Shown here in pieces: positions 1 through 9,514 of a DNA stretch of 64,000 bases. The stretch comes from Archivesica marissinica (lineage: Eukaryota; Mollusca; Bivalvia; Venerida; Vesicomyidae). Each line of letters starts with the position of its first letter. Position 1 is the first letter of the stretch. The notes beneath the pieces are model-generated. The model was not told where the DNA came from. It saw only the letters and a list, made by a program, of their open reading frames with translations, and did not search any database. A program made the translations under genes and the position numbers. The stretch spans positions 53,638,833-53,702,832 of the forward strand of contig CM026404.1 of NCBI GenBank assembly GCA_014843695.1, given 5' to 3'.

Positions 1-187
1 TGAACTTTTAAGTTCAAATTGGAAAATAACATTTCTTCTGATGTAATATTTCGCTTCATCAGGCCATCACTCACTTTTTAAAAATTATATGTCCATAACG
101 GTAATCATGTGCATTACAGTGGAGCACTGTTACAGTGAGCACTATCCTGTTAACGAATATAAGTAAGCCAGCTGTGTGCAGTGTCCA

Positions 188-345
188 TGCGGCTATAGTG
201 TGCAGCTACTCAGATAGCAGCAGTGTTGATGCAGCTATATTGTGCAGCTACTCAGATAGCAGCAGTGTTGATGCGGCTATATTGTGCAGCTACTCAGATA
301 GCAGCAGTGTTGATGCGGCTATATTATGCAGCTACTCAGATAGCT
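188..345. repeat. 42-bp minisatellite, about 4 units
   Basis: A 42-bp unit containing GCAGCTACTCAGATAGCAGC is repeated about 3.7 times with few mismatches. Because 42 is a multiple of 3, open frames run through it, but no start, splice or codon evidence points to a gene. Single-copy AT-rich DNA follows up to 650, in which I see nothing else. Confidence 0.85.
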
Positions 346-650
346 ATAGACACGCACAGTGCCCAGTTTAGTTATACAATATATCAGGTGAGGCCATCAA
401 TACATATAGCATTAACAACTGAGATAGTCTGTGTTGTGTTGTTCTATTAGTTGCTTGGGAATATTAATATTAGGTTGTCATGTTCTTGCCTAAGTTTAGT
501 GTTTAAAGCGAAACTACATCCGTGAAAACGCAAATGTCTGCAAGCGTCGTATACGCGGTTTGTTGACATAACAAAATAATGTAAATAGGGTCGACGTTCA
601 TGCGTAATACATTGCGTGTATCCTGAATAACACAATGTATCGTACATATT

Positions 651-959
651 TACCGTTATATCGCACATGTGTACCGATGCATATTTATTTGTAGACTAAT
701 CTTAGTTTAAAGTATCTCTTAAACGAAACTATCGCGCGTTTAGTATTGACCAACAAACGTCATTTCAGGAGCATGGATGACCGTACGTTATATGAAATCC
801 TACTTTCACTTTTAAAAGTTTGTAGATCACAAAAAAACACTGTTTATTGATTCAATGCTAGTGTTCGAATGCATTCAGAAGAATTTGTAGTACCAATGCA
901 TTTATACGTGAAAACGCATTTTATTTGCTTTTTGAAATGTAATGTCGCTTTAAAGTGTA
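651..959 (+). repeat. dispersed repeat family A, copy 1
   Basis: About 300 bp that reappears in reverse complement at 58571-58860. Shared blocks include TACCGTTATATC at one end, TTCAGGAGCATGG in the middle and AATGTCGCTTTAA at the other end. There is no coding capacity. It is probably a non-autonomous transposable element. I could not define terminal repeats or a target-site duplication. Single-copy DNA from 960 to 1477 shows nothing recognisable. Confidence 0.7.
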
Positions 960-1477
960 TGATGTTTCAAAGTGCCGTCTGTACTCCATATTGCTATAAT
1001 ATACAATGACAAGAGTAAAACATGAAACTTGGTTCGCGTGCAGATAGCGTGCTGTAGTCTGGGAATACGACAACATAAATGATTATATTTAACGTTGAGC
1101 GACTCCTCCCATATCAAACAAATACAATACTACCACGAATATTACAATGAAATATCACACATATGCATACGTGTAGTATGTGCGCGTGACGGTATTTGGT
1201 GGCGTGCGACCGACATGTGACGGCGGTGTACGACTGCGGTACGCTCACTGGGGTCAATAAGTATCACCTTTAAAGAGATATATTACATGTATATATTGTT
1301 GTTTTTCTTATCCCACTGTCCTTGACTCGGATTTAGTCATCAAACACAATTTACTCGGTCACAGAAAAATAATTGTATAGTAATTGTACATGTATTATGA
1401 TTGCTTCGTAAAACACGCTTCAACAACACGAACAAACACACAAACAATGTTAAGAAACTTTGCAACAATAAATGTCG

Positions 1478-1600
1478 CCATGGGGGAGAGAGAAGAGGTA
1501 ATGTGGATTTAAGAGTTTTACTAATCTAGTTCTACAGGGGTTCGAACTCACAACCTCTCGGTTATAAAGCGGATACCGTATCCATTCCACCACGGGGCCA
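1478..1600 (-). mobile_element. tRNA-derived SINE fragment (family 4)
   Basis: Read on the minus strand this begins GGCCCCGTGGTGGAATGG, an A-box-like start, and contains a good B-box, GAGTTCGAACCCC, about 45 bp further on. A GA-rich tract follows. The same arrangement, diverged, occurs at 8060-8175. The anticodon stem does not fold properly, so it is a tRNA-derived element and not a functional tRNA gene. Confidence 0.6.
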
Positions 1601-1652
1601 ACTAATGGAGTCAATTGAAAAAAAATAGGCATAAATGACGTTCAACACTTGG

Positions 1653-1710
1653 AAACACGCACGCACGCAGCACGCACGCACGCACGTACGCAGACACACA
1701 TACACATGTA
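1653..1710. repeat. CA/ACGC-type microsatellite
   Basis: A run of ACGC and ACAC dinucleotide-type repeats about 58 bp long. Single-copy AT-rich DNA flanks it on both sides up to 2026, with no gene seen. Confidence 0.8.
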
Positions 1711-2026
1711 AGCAATGCTCCACACATCTACAGAGCTGCCCAAATAAACTGAACATGACTTCTCGTATTGTTTTGTTTGTTTGTTAGTTGTTTTATTTGT
1801 AGCTGTGTGTTGTGTTTTTGTTGTGCAGGAGTGGGGACAATGAGGTTTCAGCACTTAGCTTTATGGACAATTTATAGAAATCGTATAGAGCGGTCGCTTC
1901 TACCTTCGGTTAGATGTTTTGAATTGTGGTAAATCAAACGCAACCAAACTATTAGAAACATCCATTAACAAGTAGCAATCTTCAATAACATTAGGCCTAA
2001 TTAGCGTTATGGAAGGAATACTAGAC

Positions 2027-2198
2027 ATAGTTGATTAGCCTAGGTGCCAGTCTGTCGATTTTTCACTTTTTAACTTCTGGCAAAATGACATGATCAGAAA
2101 CTCAATAATAGCCCAATTAATAGTCTTGGTGTTAACAATATATTTATATGACTAACCAGGCAAAATATATGGACGCCTGTTCCCAGGCTAATAGTTGA
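2027..2198 (+). mobile_element. hAT-type MITE, copy 1, with 8-bp TSD
   Basis: The element spans about 2035-2190. Its ends are imperfect inverted repeats (TAGCCTAGG and CCCAGGCTA) and it is flanked by a perfect 8-bp direct repeat ATAGTTGA at 2027-2034 and 2191-2198. It has no coding capacity. A second copy in opposite orientation lies at 5954-6092. An 8-bp duplication with short inverted ends is the signature of hAT-superfamily non-autonomous elements. From 2199 to 2750 I see only single-copy DNA. Confidence 0.8.
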
Positions 2199-2751
2199 AA
2201 TGAAACCTTCAGACGATTACGCTAGCACTATTAGTGATCAATGCAAGACGTAGTCGTCCATGTGTGTCTTCCTGTGACCACGAGAACCTTGTTTACTAGT
2301 TGACAGTACAAGCTTAAACTGGGCGGAGTTGATGGTTCGCTGTTATTGTAACGGGCATGATAATTTAAGGTTATTTTGCAATTCATTCAATACTCCCCTA
2401 AATTATATCTAGATCAAGAAGGTATAATATTTACCTTTTGTCAAATGAAGTTAGTACATATATCGATGCTGTAAGAAACCGGTACATTGTCAAATGCCAT
2501 AGGTTATAATGTCGGCACATGTTGACAATACTGTTGTACCTGGACCTGTACAATATAGGCCTACTGTTGCGCATTTCTATACGTGAGAGATGTTCCGATT
2601 TACTGAATGTCTTATTCCTGTTGGGAAGGATGCACTTGTGTTGTGTGTTACTGTCTCGTTTCTTATACCAGAGATTGTTCTTTTAAACCTTTGATAAAAC
2701 CTGCTATAAAAGTGATTTCTTCGCATTCATTTCTTTGCTTTTATAATTTGT

Positions 2752-4259
2752 ATGGGAGAAAAGGAGCTTAGGAGAGAGCCGCACGGAGAAATGGAGCTTA
2801 GGAGAGAGCCGTACGGAGAAAAGGAGCTTAGGAGAGAGCCGAACGGAGAAATGGAGCTTAGGAGAGAGCCGCACGGAGAAAGGGAGCTTAGGAGAGAGCC
2901 GCACGGAGAAAAGGAGCTTAGTAGAGAGCCGAACGGAGAAAGGGAGCTTAGGAGAGAGCCGCACAGAGAAAGGGAGCTTAGGAGAGAGCCGCACGGAGAA
3001 AGGGAGCTTAGGAGAGAGCCGCACGGAGAAAGGGAGCTTAGGAGAGAGCCGCACAGAGAAAGGGAGCTTACGAGAGAGCCGCACGGAGAAAGGGAGCTTA
3101 GGAGAGAGCCGCACCGAGAAAGGGAGCTTAGGAGAGAGCCGCACGGAGAAAGGGAGCTTAGGAGAGAGCCGCACGGAGAAAGGGAGCGTAGGAGAGAGCC
3201 GCACAGAGAAAGGGAGCTTAGGAGAAGAGAGAGAGAGAGACGAACGGAGAAAGGGAGCTTAGGAGAGAGCCGCACAGAGAAAGGGAGCTTAGGAGAGAGC
3301 CGCACGGAGAAAGGGAGCTTAGGAGAGAGCCGCACAGAGAAAGGGAGCTTACGAGAGAGCCGCACGGAGAAAGGGAGCTTAGGAGAGAGCCGCACCGAGA
3401 AAGGGAGCTTAGGAGAGAGCCGCACGGAGAAAGGGAGCTTAGGTGAGAGCCGCACGGAGAAAGGGAGCGTAGGAGAGAGCCGCACAGAGAAAGGGAGCTT
3501 AGGAGAAGAGAGAGAGACGAACGGAGAAAGGGAGCTTAGGAGAGAACCGCACAGAGAAAGGGAGCTTAGGAGAGAGCCGCACAGAGAAAGGGAGCTTAGG
3601 AGAGAGCCGCACGGAGAAAGGGAGCTTAGGAGAGAGCCACACAGAGAAAGGGAGCTTAGGAGAGAGCCGCACCGAGAAAGGGAGCTTAGGAGAGAGCCGC
3701 ACGGAGAAAGGGAGCTTAGGAGAGAGCCGCACAGAGAAAGGGAGCTTAGGAGAGAGCCGCACAGAGAAAGGGAGCTTAGGAGAGAGCCGCACAGAGAAAA
3801 GGAGCTAAGGAGAGAGCCGCACGGAGAAAGGGAGCTTAGGAGAGAGCCGCACGGAGAACGGGAGCTTAGGAAAGAGCCGCACAGAGAAAGGGAGCTTAGG
3901 AGAGAGCCGCACGGAGAAAGGGAGCTTAGGAGAGAGCCGCACCGAGAAAGGGAGCTTAGGAGAGAGCCGCACAGATTAAAGGGAGCTTAGGAGAGAGCCG
4001 CACCGAGAAAGGGAGCTTAGGAGAGAGCCGCACAGAGAAAGGGAGCTTAGGAGAGAGCCGCACAGAGTAAGGGAGCTTAGGAGAGAGCCGCACAGAGAAA
4101 GGGAGCTTAGGAGAGAGCCGCACAGAGTAAGGGAGCTTAGGAGAGAGCCACACAGAGAAAGGGAGCTTAGGAGAGAGCCGCACAGAGAAAGGGAGCTTAG
4201 GAGAGAGCCGCACAGAGAAAGGGAGCTTAGGAGAGAGCCGCACAGTGAAAGGGAGCTTA

Positions 4260-4302
<43 letters not shown>

Positions 4303-4625
4303 GAGCGGAGAAAGGGGGCTTAGGAGAGATCCGAACGAAGAAAGGGAGCTTAGGAGAGAGCCGACCGGAGAAAGGGAGCTTAGGAGAGAGCCGCACGGAG
4401 AAAGGGAGCTTAGGAGAGATAGAGCCGAACGGAGTAAGGGAGCTTAGGATTGAGCCGCACGGAGAAAGGGAGCTAGCTTAGGAGGGGGGGGGGAGAAGAG
4501 AGCCGAACGAAGTGAGGGAGCGTAGGAGAGAGCTGAACGGAACAGGGGAGCTTAGAAGAGAGAGTGAGAGAGCCGAACGGAGAAAGGGAGCTTAGGAGAG
4601 AGCCGAACGGAGAAAGGAAGCTTAT
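2752..4625. repeat. 30-bp minisatellite, about 62 units
   Basis: The unit is close to GGAGAAAGGGAGCTTAGGAG plus AGAGCCGCAC, purine-rich on the plus strand. Variants such as CACGGAG, CACAGAG and CACCGAG are interspersed. A pure GA run occurs at about 4262-4301 and a poly-G run near 4484. Because the period is divisible by 3, frames stay open for hundreds of codons on both strands (for example 2752-3990), but several frames are open at once and single-base slips break all of them. I treat it as non-coding. Confidence 0.95.
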
Positions 4626-4638
4626 AAATGAGAAAAAA

Positions 4639-4835
4639 ATAACAGTCTTTCAGATGGGACGTTAATCCAAGGTCTCGTGTCGGTGCTTTCACCGTGCACG
4701 TAAAATAACCAGACGAGACTCTGGAATGGGTCTCTGTCTGTATCATACACTATCAAAATCTAAAATGACTAATCTCTTTAGGAGGCGTCGCTCACATGGG
4801 CAACCGGTAGCGACGTTAAATAAACGTAAAACACA
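4639..4835 (+). mobile_element. SINE-1, 5'-truncated copy
   Basis: The body and 3' tail of SINE-1 are present: AACAGTCTTTCAGATGGGAC, GTGCACGTAAAATAACCAG, and the tail GGGCAACCGGTAGCGACG followed by TTAAATAAACGTAAAACAC. The tRNA-like head is missing and the copy abuts the 30-bp array. It aligns with the full copy at 8609-8896. Confidence 0.85.
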
Positions 4836-5159
4836 CTACTGCCGGGTGGGGTGCTCCGATCTCCCATCTCCTGCGTGTGTCACACTAACTCATTTCATTT
4901 AATTCCATTTACAACTTTTCTATTTCTTTCAATTCATAGTTCATCACTTTTAAGTGCAAACATGATCACTAAATACATGTACCTAATTCGCATGCTCACA
5001 CTTTGGTTATAGGCACCTAATGCCCGTCAAGTCTCATTAACTACTATCAATGAGTTAACAATTCATTTTTTTTGCAACATCATCATGGACATTTTTGTGC
5101 ATTGCATATTGTATGCCTACATATACTGTATGAACTGAATAAAATATATTTTAACTGAG

Positions 5160-5450
5160 TTGGTGACCGGGACTGGACATGTACCAAGCATGAGACAGTG
5201 TTTAAATAGGTCATGGGTTTTAAGTTGGTGACCGGTACTGGACATGTACCAAGCACGAGACAGCGTTTAAATAGGTCATGGGTTTTAAGTTGGTGACCGG
5301 TACTGGACATGTACCAAGCACGAGACAGCGTTTAAATAGGTATTGGTTTTAAGTTGGTGACCGGGACTGGACATGTACCAAGCATGAGGCAGTGTTTAAA
5401 TAGGTCATGGGTTTTAAGTTGGTGACCGGGACTGGAGATACACCCAGCAT
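5160..5450. repeat. 65-bp minisatellite, about 4.5 units
   Basis: The unit contains TTGGTGACCGGTACTGGACA and TTTAAATAGGTCATGGG. TTGGTGACC occurs at 5160, 5225, 5290, 5354 and 5419, giving a period of 64-65 bp. Confidence 0.9.
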
Positions 5451-5724
5451 TAGACGTTATAGGTTCGGGAAAAAAGAACAACGTTTCGATGGATTTTGCG
5501 GACGGATTCATTATCGGTTCTTTAAGTAATACTTGTACTGTAAGATCGGCAATTGAATTGTGATATTCTGAATTCGGCATGTTATACTGGAAAGTGCACA
5601 TATATTGTACTTAAAATTCATACAACAACTTCCCATGTATGCAAACGATGACTCAGTTATACTGGATGTGGGTGCATTTATTATGGAAGTCTACTGCTCA
5701 GGTGTATATGCGTATTGCACAGAC

Positions 5725-5930
5725 GCGTGGGGTCTCGTTGGGGTCTGGACAAATGGCTTCGGGTACAAAACCCAATTTTTAAATTATTTATTTTATACAC
5801 CATAGGCTATACATAGCCTACACCCAAACCCAATTTTTAATTAAATTTTTTTGTCACACCATAGGCTTGACACTATACATGCACGTTTGTTTAGTCCATA
5901 TCCAACCATGTTAAAAATGACACCCGGTCA
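5725..5930 (+). repeat. dispersed repeat family B, copy 1
   Basis: This segment resembles 57219-57366 in the same orientation. Shared blocks include TCTGGACA, CTTCGGGT.CAAAACC, CATAGGCTTGACACTATACAT and CCATATCCA. It also holds an internal partial duplication (CACCATAGGCT twice). Non-coding, probably a decayed transposable element of unknown class. Confidence 0.55.
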
Positions 5931-5945
5931 CTATAAGACACTGAC

Positions 5946-6100
5946 GTACTGGGCTAGCCTGGGAACAGGCATCGATATATTTTGCCTGGTCAGTCAAATA
6001 AATATATTTTAACACCGAGACTATTAATTCTGATCATATCAATGCTGCCAGAAGTTAAAAGGTGAAAAATCGACAGACTGGAACCCAGGCTAGTACTGGG
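5946..6100 (-). mobile_element. hAT-type MITE, copy 2, with 8-bp TSD
   Basis: The element is about 5954-6092 with inverted ends TAGCCTGGG and CCCAGGCTA. It is flanked by a perfect 8-bp duplication GTACTGGG at 5946-5953 and 6093-6100. The interior is the reverse complement of the copy at 2035-2190, sharing TCGACAGACTGG and TATTTTGCCTGGT. Both copies carry one extra base between the 5' TSD and TAGCC, so the true 5' end probably includes it. Confidence 0.85.
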
Positions 6101-6203
6101 CCTACATATTGTCACACAAAATGAAAGCTCCAAATAGGCCAAAAATGCAATAAAAAGTGGATGGACTAATGTCATATCCGTATGGTATAGCATCTATACC
6201 AGC

Positions 6204-6325
6204 GATCATATATCTCACCACGCGATCATATATCTCACCACGCGATCATATATCTCACCAATATATCTCACCACGCGATCATATATCTCACCACGCGATC
6301 ATATATCTCACCACGCGATCATATG
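6204..6325. repeat. 20-bp minisatellite, about 6 units
   Basis: GATCATATATCTCACCACGC is repeated about six times, with one partial unit (CAATATATCTCACCACGC). Confidence 0.9.
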
Positions 6326-6327
6326 CA

Positions 6328-6530
6328 CCGTATCCGTAGCCTAGTGGTTAAGGCGTCAGGGGTTCGTTCTGATATTGCAGGTGCATGAGCCGCCAGGTAG
6401 TTAAATACTGGTTACCGTTTGACCATCCGCCTGGCGCATGTCTTTCAATGATTTGATAAAGTACTGATGTCCATAAAAGGTGTCTCATAAGTCAGAAATG
6501 ATTGGCCCGCGCTTTCAATAGGGGTGACAC
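6328..6530 (+). mobile_element. SINE-3, internally deleted copy
   Basis: It starts with an A-box-like tRNA head (TCCGTAGCCTAGTGGTTAAG) and ends with the SINE-3 body (GGTGTCTCATAAGTCAGAAA, GGGGTGACAC). Compared with the minus-strand copy at 27343-27597, the B-box segment has been deleted just after AAGGCGTC. The remainder up to 6762 is single-copy. Confidence 0.7.
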
Positions 6531-6762
6531 TTTAAGTAACCAAACACTTTACGTTACTTTTATACAGCTAATACTATAGCTACCATTTGTAGTCAATGTG
6601 ACATTTAATAGCTACTGTATATCAGTTTTAGACTCAATTTGGTATTATTTAAATGAAAAATAAATCTCTGAAAATATCGAAATTTTAACGCCTAAAACGT
6701 ACATTAAAATGCACCAGAGCACGACATGGATGTTCTAAGATTGCAATTCTTCATGTAGGAAT

Positions 6763-7228
6763 ATGTCACCAGACCGCACCAGCAGCATTCCCCAGACCTC
6801 ACCAGCATCATTCCCCATACCTCACCAGCAGCATTCCCCAGACCGCACCAGCAGCATTCCCCAGACCGCACCAGCAGCATTCCCCAGACCGCACCAGCAG
6901 CATTCCCCAGACCGCACCAGCATCATTCCCCAGACCTCACGAGCATCATTCCCCAGACCTCACCAGCATCATTCCCCAGACCTCACCAGCAGCATTCCCC
7001 AGACCTCACCAGCATCATTCCCCATACCTCACCAGCAGCATTCCCCAGACCGCACCAGCAGCATTCCCCAGATCGCACCAGCAGCATTCCCCCAGACCGC
7101 ACCAGCAGCATTCCCCAGACCGCACCAGCATCATTCCCCAGACCTCACCAGCATCATTCCCCAGACCTCACCAGCAGCATTCCCCAGACCTCACCAGCAT
7201 CATTCCCCAGACCTCACCAGCATCATTC
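6763..7228. repeat. 23-bp minisatellite, about 20 units
   Basis: The unit is close to CCAGACCGCACCAGCAGC plus ATTCC. Two variants alternate (CCGCACCAGCAGC and CCTCACCAGCATC). The 160-codon open frame across it cycles through three frames every 69 bp, which is expected of a stop-free 23-bp repeat. It is rejected as a gene. Confidence 0.95.
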
Positions 7229-8059
7229 CGTGCTCAATTTATTAACCAGGCCTACATATTCAAAAATGCTAGCTACGACCCTGGCTGTGACTGTTTCTGT
7301 TCAGTTTAAAACAAATGTAGATCGCGGTCGTTTTCTTCAAGTATCTGCACCGTCGCTGGAGCTATTTTGATGATACGCACGGTCAAATTTGTTTGTCAAT
7401 TGAACATAGCGTGCGATTACGCTAGGGGGGTCTCCCCACCCCCCCGGGATATTTTTGGAAATGAGGAAGCAATTTCCTGCATTTCAATGCATTTTGTAAC
7501 ATAGAATTGCAGGACTATTGCTCTTATCAATTAATCAAGCACGTAAAATAGCACAAACTATTTCGAGATGCACCATATTTGCAATGGGCTCAATTATTCC
7601 ACCACTCCACACATCACGGCGCCTATGTATCCCTACTACCCCCCTGGCGTTTTAATTCATTTTGGAGTTTTAATTTGTTTTCATTTTCTCAGACCAATGA
7701 TACGCACGTGCGTACTTGCGTATGCCCAGCGACGGGCCTGGTATTTATCATATTTTGAGATTGCTATCTCCAGTCATTGTGCGGTGATTATTATAGGAAT
7801 TTATGTTCATGTATTCCTCGCTCCTAATTTGAGTTATCCCACAAACGTGACCAACTTCTCTGCTGATTCATGTGAAGGGGATACTTGGCGAACAATCATT
7901 AATGATGTATTGTTATGTTCCAGAAGGGTTAATGTCAACATGTCTGCATTTTTACTAAACTATGCACTTTCTATACATATATGCAGTACATTAGTTTATA
8001 CAAATGTATATTAGCTCGATTAGTTCTTATAACTTATATTAATATCGAGACCTCATTCC
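7229..8059. other. single-copy DNA, no supported gene
   Basis: AT-rich sequence with one G/C-run feature at about 7423-7449 (GGGGGGTCTCCCCACCCCCC). A 148-codon open frame at 7568-8014 has no recognisable domain, no plausible splice context and no coding-like codon pattern, so I do not call it. Confidence 0.5.
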
Positions 8060-8175
8060 TGATTCCATCGCCACGAGGGAGAGAGGAGAGGCATGTGGAA
8101 TTTAAATTGCTTGCACACTCGAACTATGTGACTTTCGCACCTGAATCGACCGCGCTACCACTGTGCTATCACGAC
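8060..8175 (-). mobile_element. tRNA-derived SINE fragment (family 4), second copy
   Basis: A diverged relative of 1478-1600 with the same order: CGCCACGAGGGAGAGAGGAG, then a short linker, then a degraded B-box and an A-box-like end near CTACCACTGTGCTATCACGA. The tRNA boxes are weaker than in the first copy. Confidence 0.45.
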
Positions 8176-8369
8176 TTCCAGTACACTATGTGAGGTTTAT
8201 TATGCTGTGTTTTCAATCGTCCTTCCATTACATATTTATATGTACTTGTCTTTCGTTTTATGTTTATATTCCCTGCCGTCATAACGGAAACAAGTACAAT
8301 TAATGAATTATATTTGTAAGGAAATGTTTTAAAAATCATCTGTTTTGTATAGTATCAAATTACAGGACA

Positions 8370-8398
8370 TGTGTGTGTGCGCGCGCGTGCGTGCTGCG
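8370..8398. repeat. GT/GC microsatellite
   Basis: A TGTGTGTGCGCGCGCGTGCG run immediately before the SINE-2 tail. Confidence 0.7.
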
Positions 8399-8595
8399 TT
8401 CGTGTTAAGTTTATTTAACGTCGCTATCGGTTGTCCATTGGAGCGACGGGCAGTTTCCTAACACCACCTCTCCTGGGCAGGCTCCAGCGGTTACCCAACC
8501 TCCGTAAGAAACTGCCCACTTTTTCATATAAATGAGACACGGCCTGAGCGGGGGCTCGAACCCGTGACCATTAGTGATGATAGGTTACAGTGACC
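8399..8595 (-). mobile_element. SINE-2, head-truncated, with a SINE-1-like tail
   Basis: On the minus strand it runs from a B-box-bearing part (GGTCACGGGTTCGAGCCCC) through the SINE-2 body (ATGAAAAAGTGGGCAGTTTC, GCTGGAGCCTGCCCAGGAG) to a tail containing CGATAGCGACGTTAAATAAA. That last tail is the SINE-1 tail and is not the one in the SINE-2 copy at 17042-17338. The start of the tRNA head is missing. SINE-1 has inserted directly beside it. Confidence 0.7.
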
Positions 8596-8909
8596 GAAAA
8601 CCATCTACAGACGGATCTGTAGTCCAGTGATAACATGCTGGACTGGTAATCCAGGAATCGCAGGTTCGATCCCCCGTCTGACCCTAATAAAATTAACAGT
8701 CTTTCAGATGGGACATTAAACCGACGACTCGCGTCGGTGCTGTACACCGTACACGTAAAAGAACCAGAGGAGACTCTGGAATTGTCTCTGTCTGTATCAT
8801 GCATATCCTCCAAAATCTAAAATGACTAATATCTTCAGGAGGTGTCGCTCATATGGGCAACCGATAGCGACGATAAATAAACGTAAAAACACAACAGAAA
8901 ACCATCCAC
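8596..8909 (+). mobile_element. SINE-1, full-length copy with 13-bp TSD
   Basis: The element is 8609-8896. The tRNA-like head (8609 to about 8681) has an A-box region (TAGTCCAGTGATAACATG), an anticodon-like hairpin CTGGACTGGTAATCCAG and a B-box (GGTTCGATCC), and its ends AGACGG/CCGTCT can pair. The body contains TCTTTCAGATGGGAC and the tail is GGGCAACCGATAGCGACG with TAAATAAACGTAAAA. The flanks GAAAACCATCTAC (8596-8608) and GAAAACCATCCAC (8897-8909) match at 12 of 13 positions, a target-site duplication from LINE-type insertion. Confidence 0.85.
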
Positions 8910-9169
8910 ATTTAATATAATTGTAAGATCTTACTAATTGAAATTGTAAATGTTAGTAGGCCTATAGTATTTAATATAATACTCTGGCTTTTTGACTGCA
9001 AGTACAAATGTCTGATATGACGTCACGACAATGTTTTAACATGTGTTAAACTTACTGATACCATAACGTTCCATACAACAGAACAAAATACTTTCAATAA
9101 TTGGACACATGGGCACTATGATATCGCTTATTTAAACCACTTCAATAATTGAGCAATCTTTAAATGTAA

Positions 9170-9240
9170 GCATCGGTGGTTCAGTGGTAGAATGCTCGCC
9201 TGCCACGCGGGCGGCCCGGGTTCGATTCCCGGTCGATGCA
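9170..9240 (+). tRNA. tRNA-Gly(GCC): tRNA-Gly (GCC)
   Basis: A 71-nt cloverleaf with the usual eukaryotic tRNA-Gly features. The acceptor stem is GCATCGG paired with TCGATGC plus discriminator A. The D-arm/A-box is TGGTTCAGTGGTAGAATGC, the anticodon loop is CTGCCAC with anticodon GCC at 9202-9204, and the T-arm/B-box is CCGGGTTCGATTCCCGG. It decodes GGC/GGU in cytosolic translation. A TTTTT tract at 9245-9249 is a plausible RNA polymerase III terminator. There is no intron. Unlike the SINE heads in this window, all stems pair, so I regard it as a functional gene or a very recent copy. Confidence 0.95.
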
Positions 9241-9512
9241 CATACTTTTTGCAATAATTTTTTTAATTTCAATCAGAACCTCAGCACCGTCAATGATACT
9301 TTGCATATGTGTTAATATTTTTATAAAATAATTTATTGTAACATTATCCTAACGAGACGTCAGATCGTGCGGAGATCCGAGGCCCAATAGTAATATATTT
9401 TATGCAATAAACGTTGTATCTTAAACCATTATTGAAACAAGTTTATATATATATATTGTAATTGCCAACATCACTGCCATCGTAAAAGCGGGGGAGATAA
9501 AAATTAACTAAA
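9241..9512. other. single-copy DNA, nothing seen
   Basis: AT-rich spacer between tRNA-Gly and the left end of the Tc1-like element, with no recognisable feature beyond the T-tract at 9245. Confidence 0.5.
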
Positions 9513-9514
9513 TA

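Noticed and set aside
1529..1599. A tRNA gene on the minus strand
   Set aside because: A- and B-boxes are present but the anticodon stem does not pair and the same pattern occurs in a diverged copy at 8060-8175; it is a SINE head.
2752..3990. 412-codon open frame (REPHGEREL repeats)
   Set aside because: A 30-bp minisatellite with simultaneous long frames on the minus strand; broken by one-base slips further on. No start context or exon signals.
6763..7245. 160-codon Pro/His/Gln/Ser-rich open frame
   Set aside because: A stop-free 23-bp repeat that rotates through all frames every 69 bp; there is no selection for one frame.
7568..8014. 148-codon open frame
   Set aside because: No recognisable domain, no codon or composition signal, no homology that I can name, and it is followed by SINE fragments.
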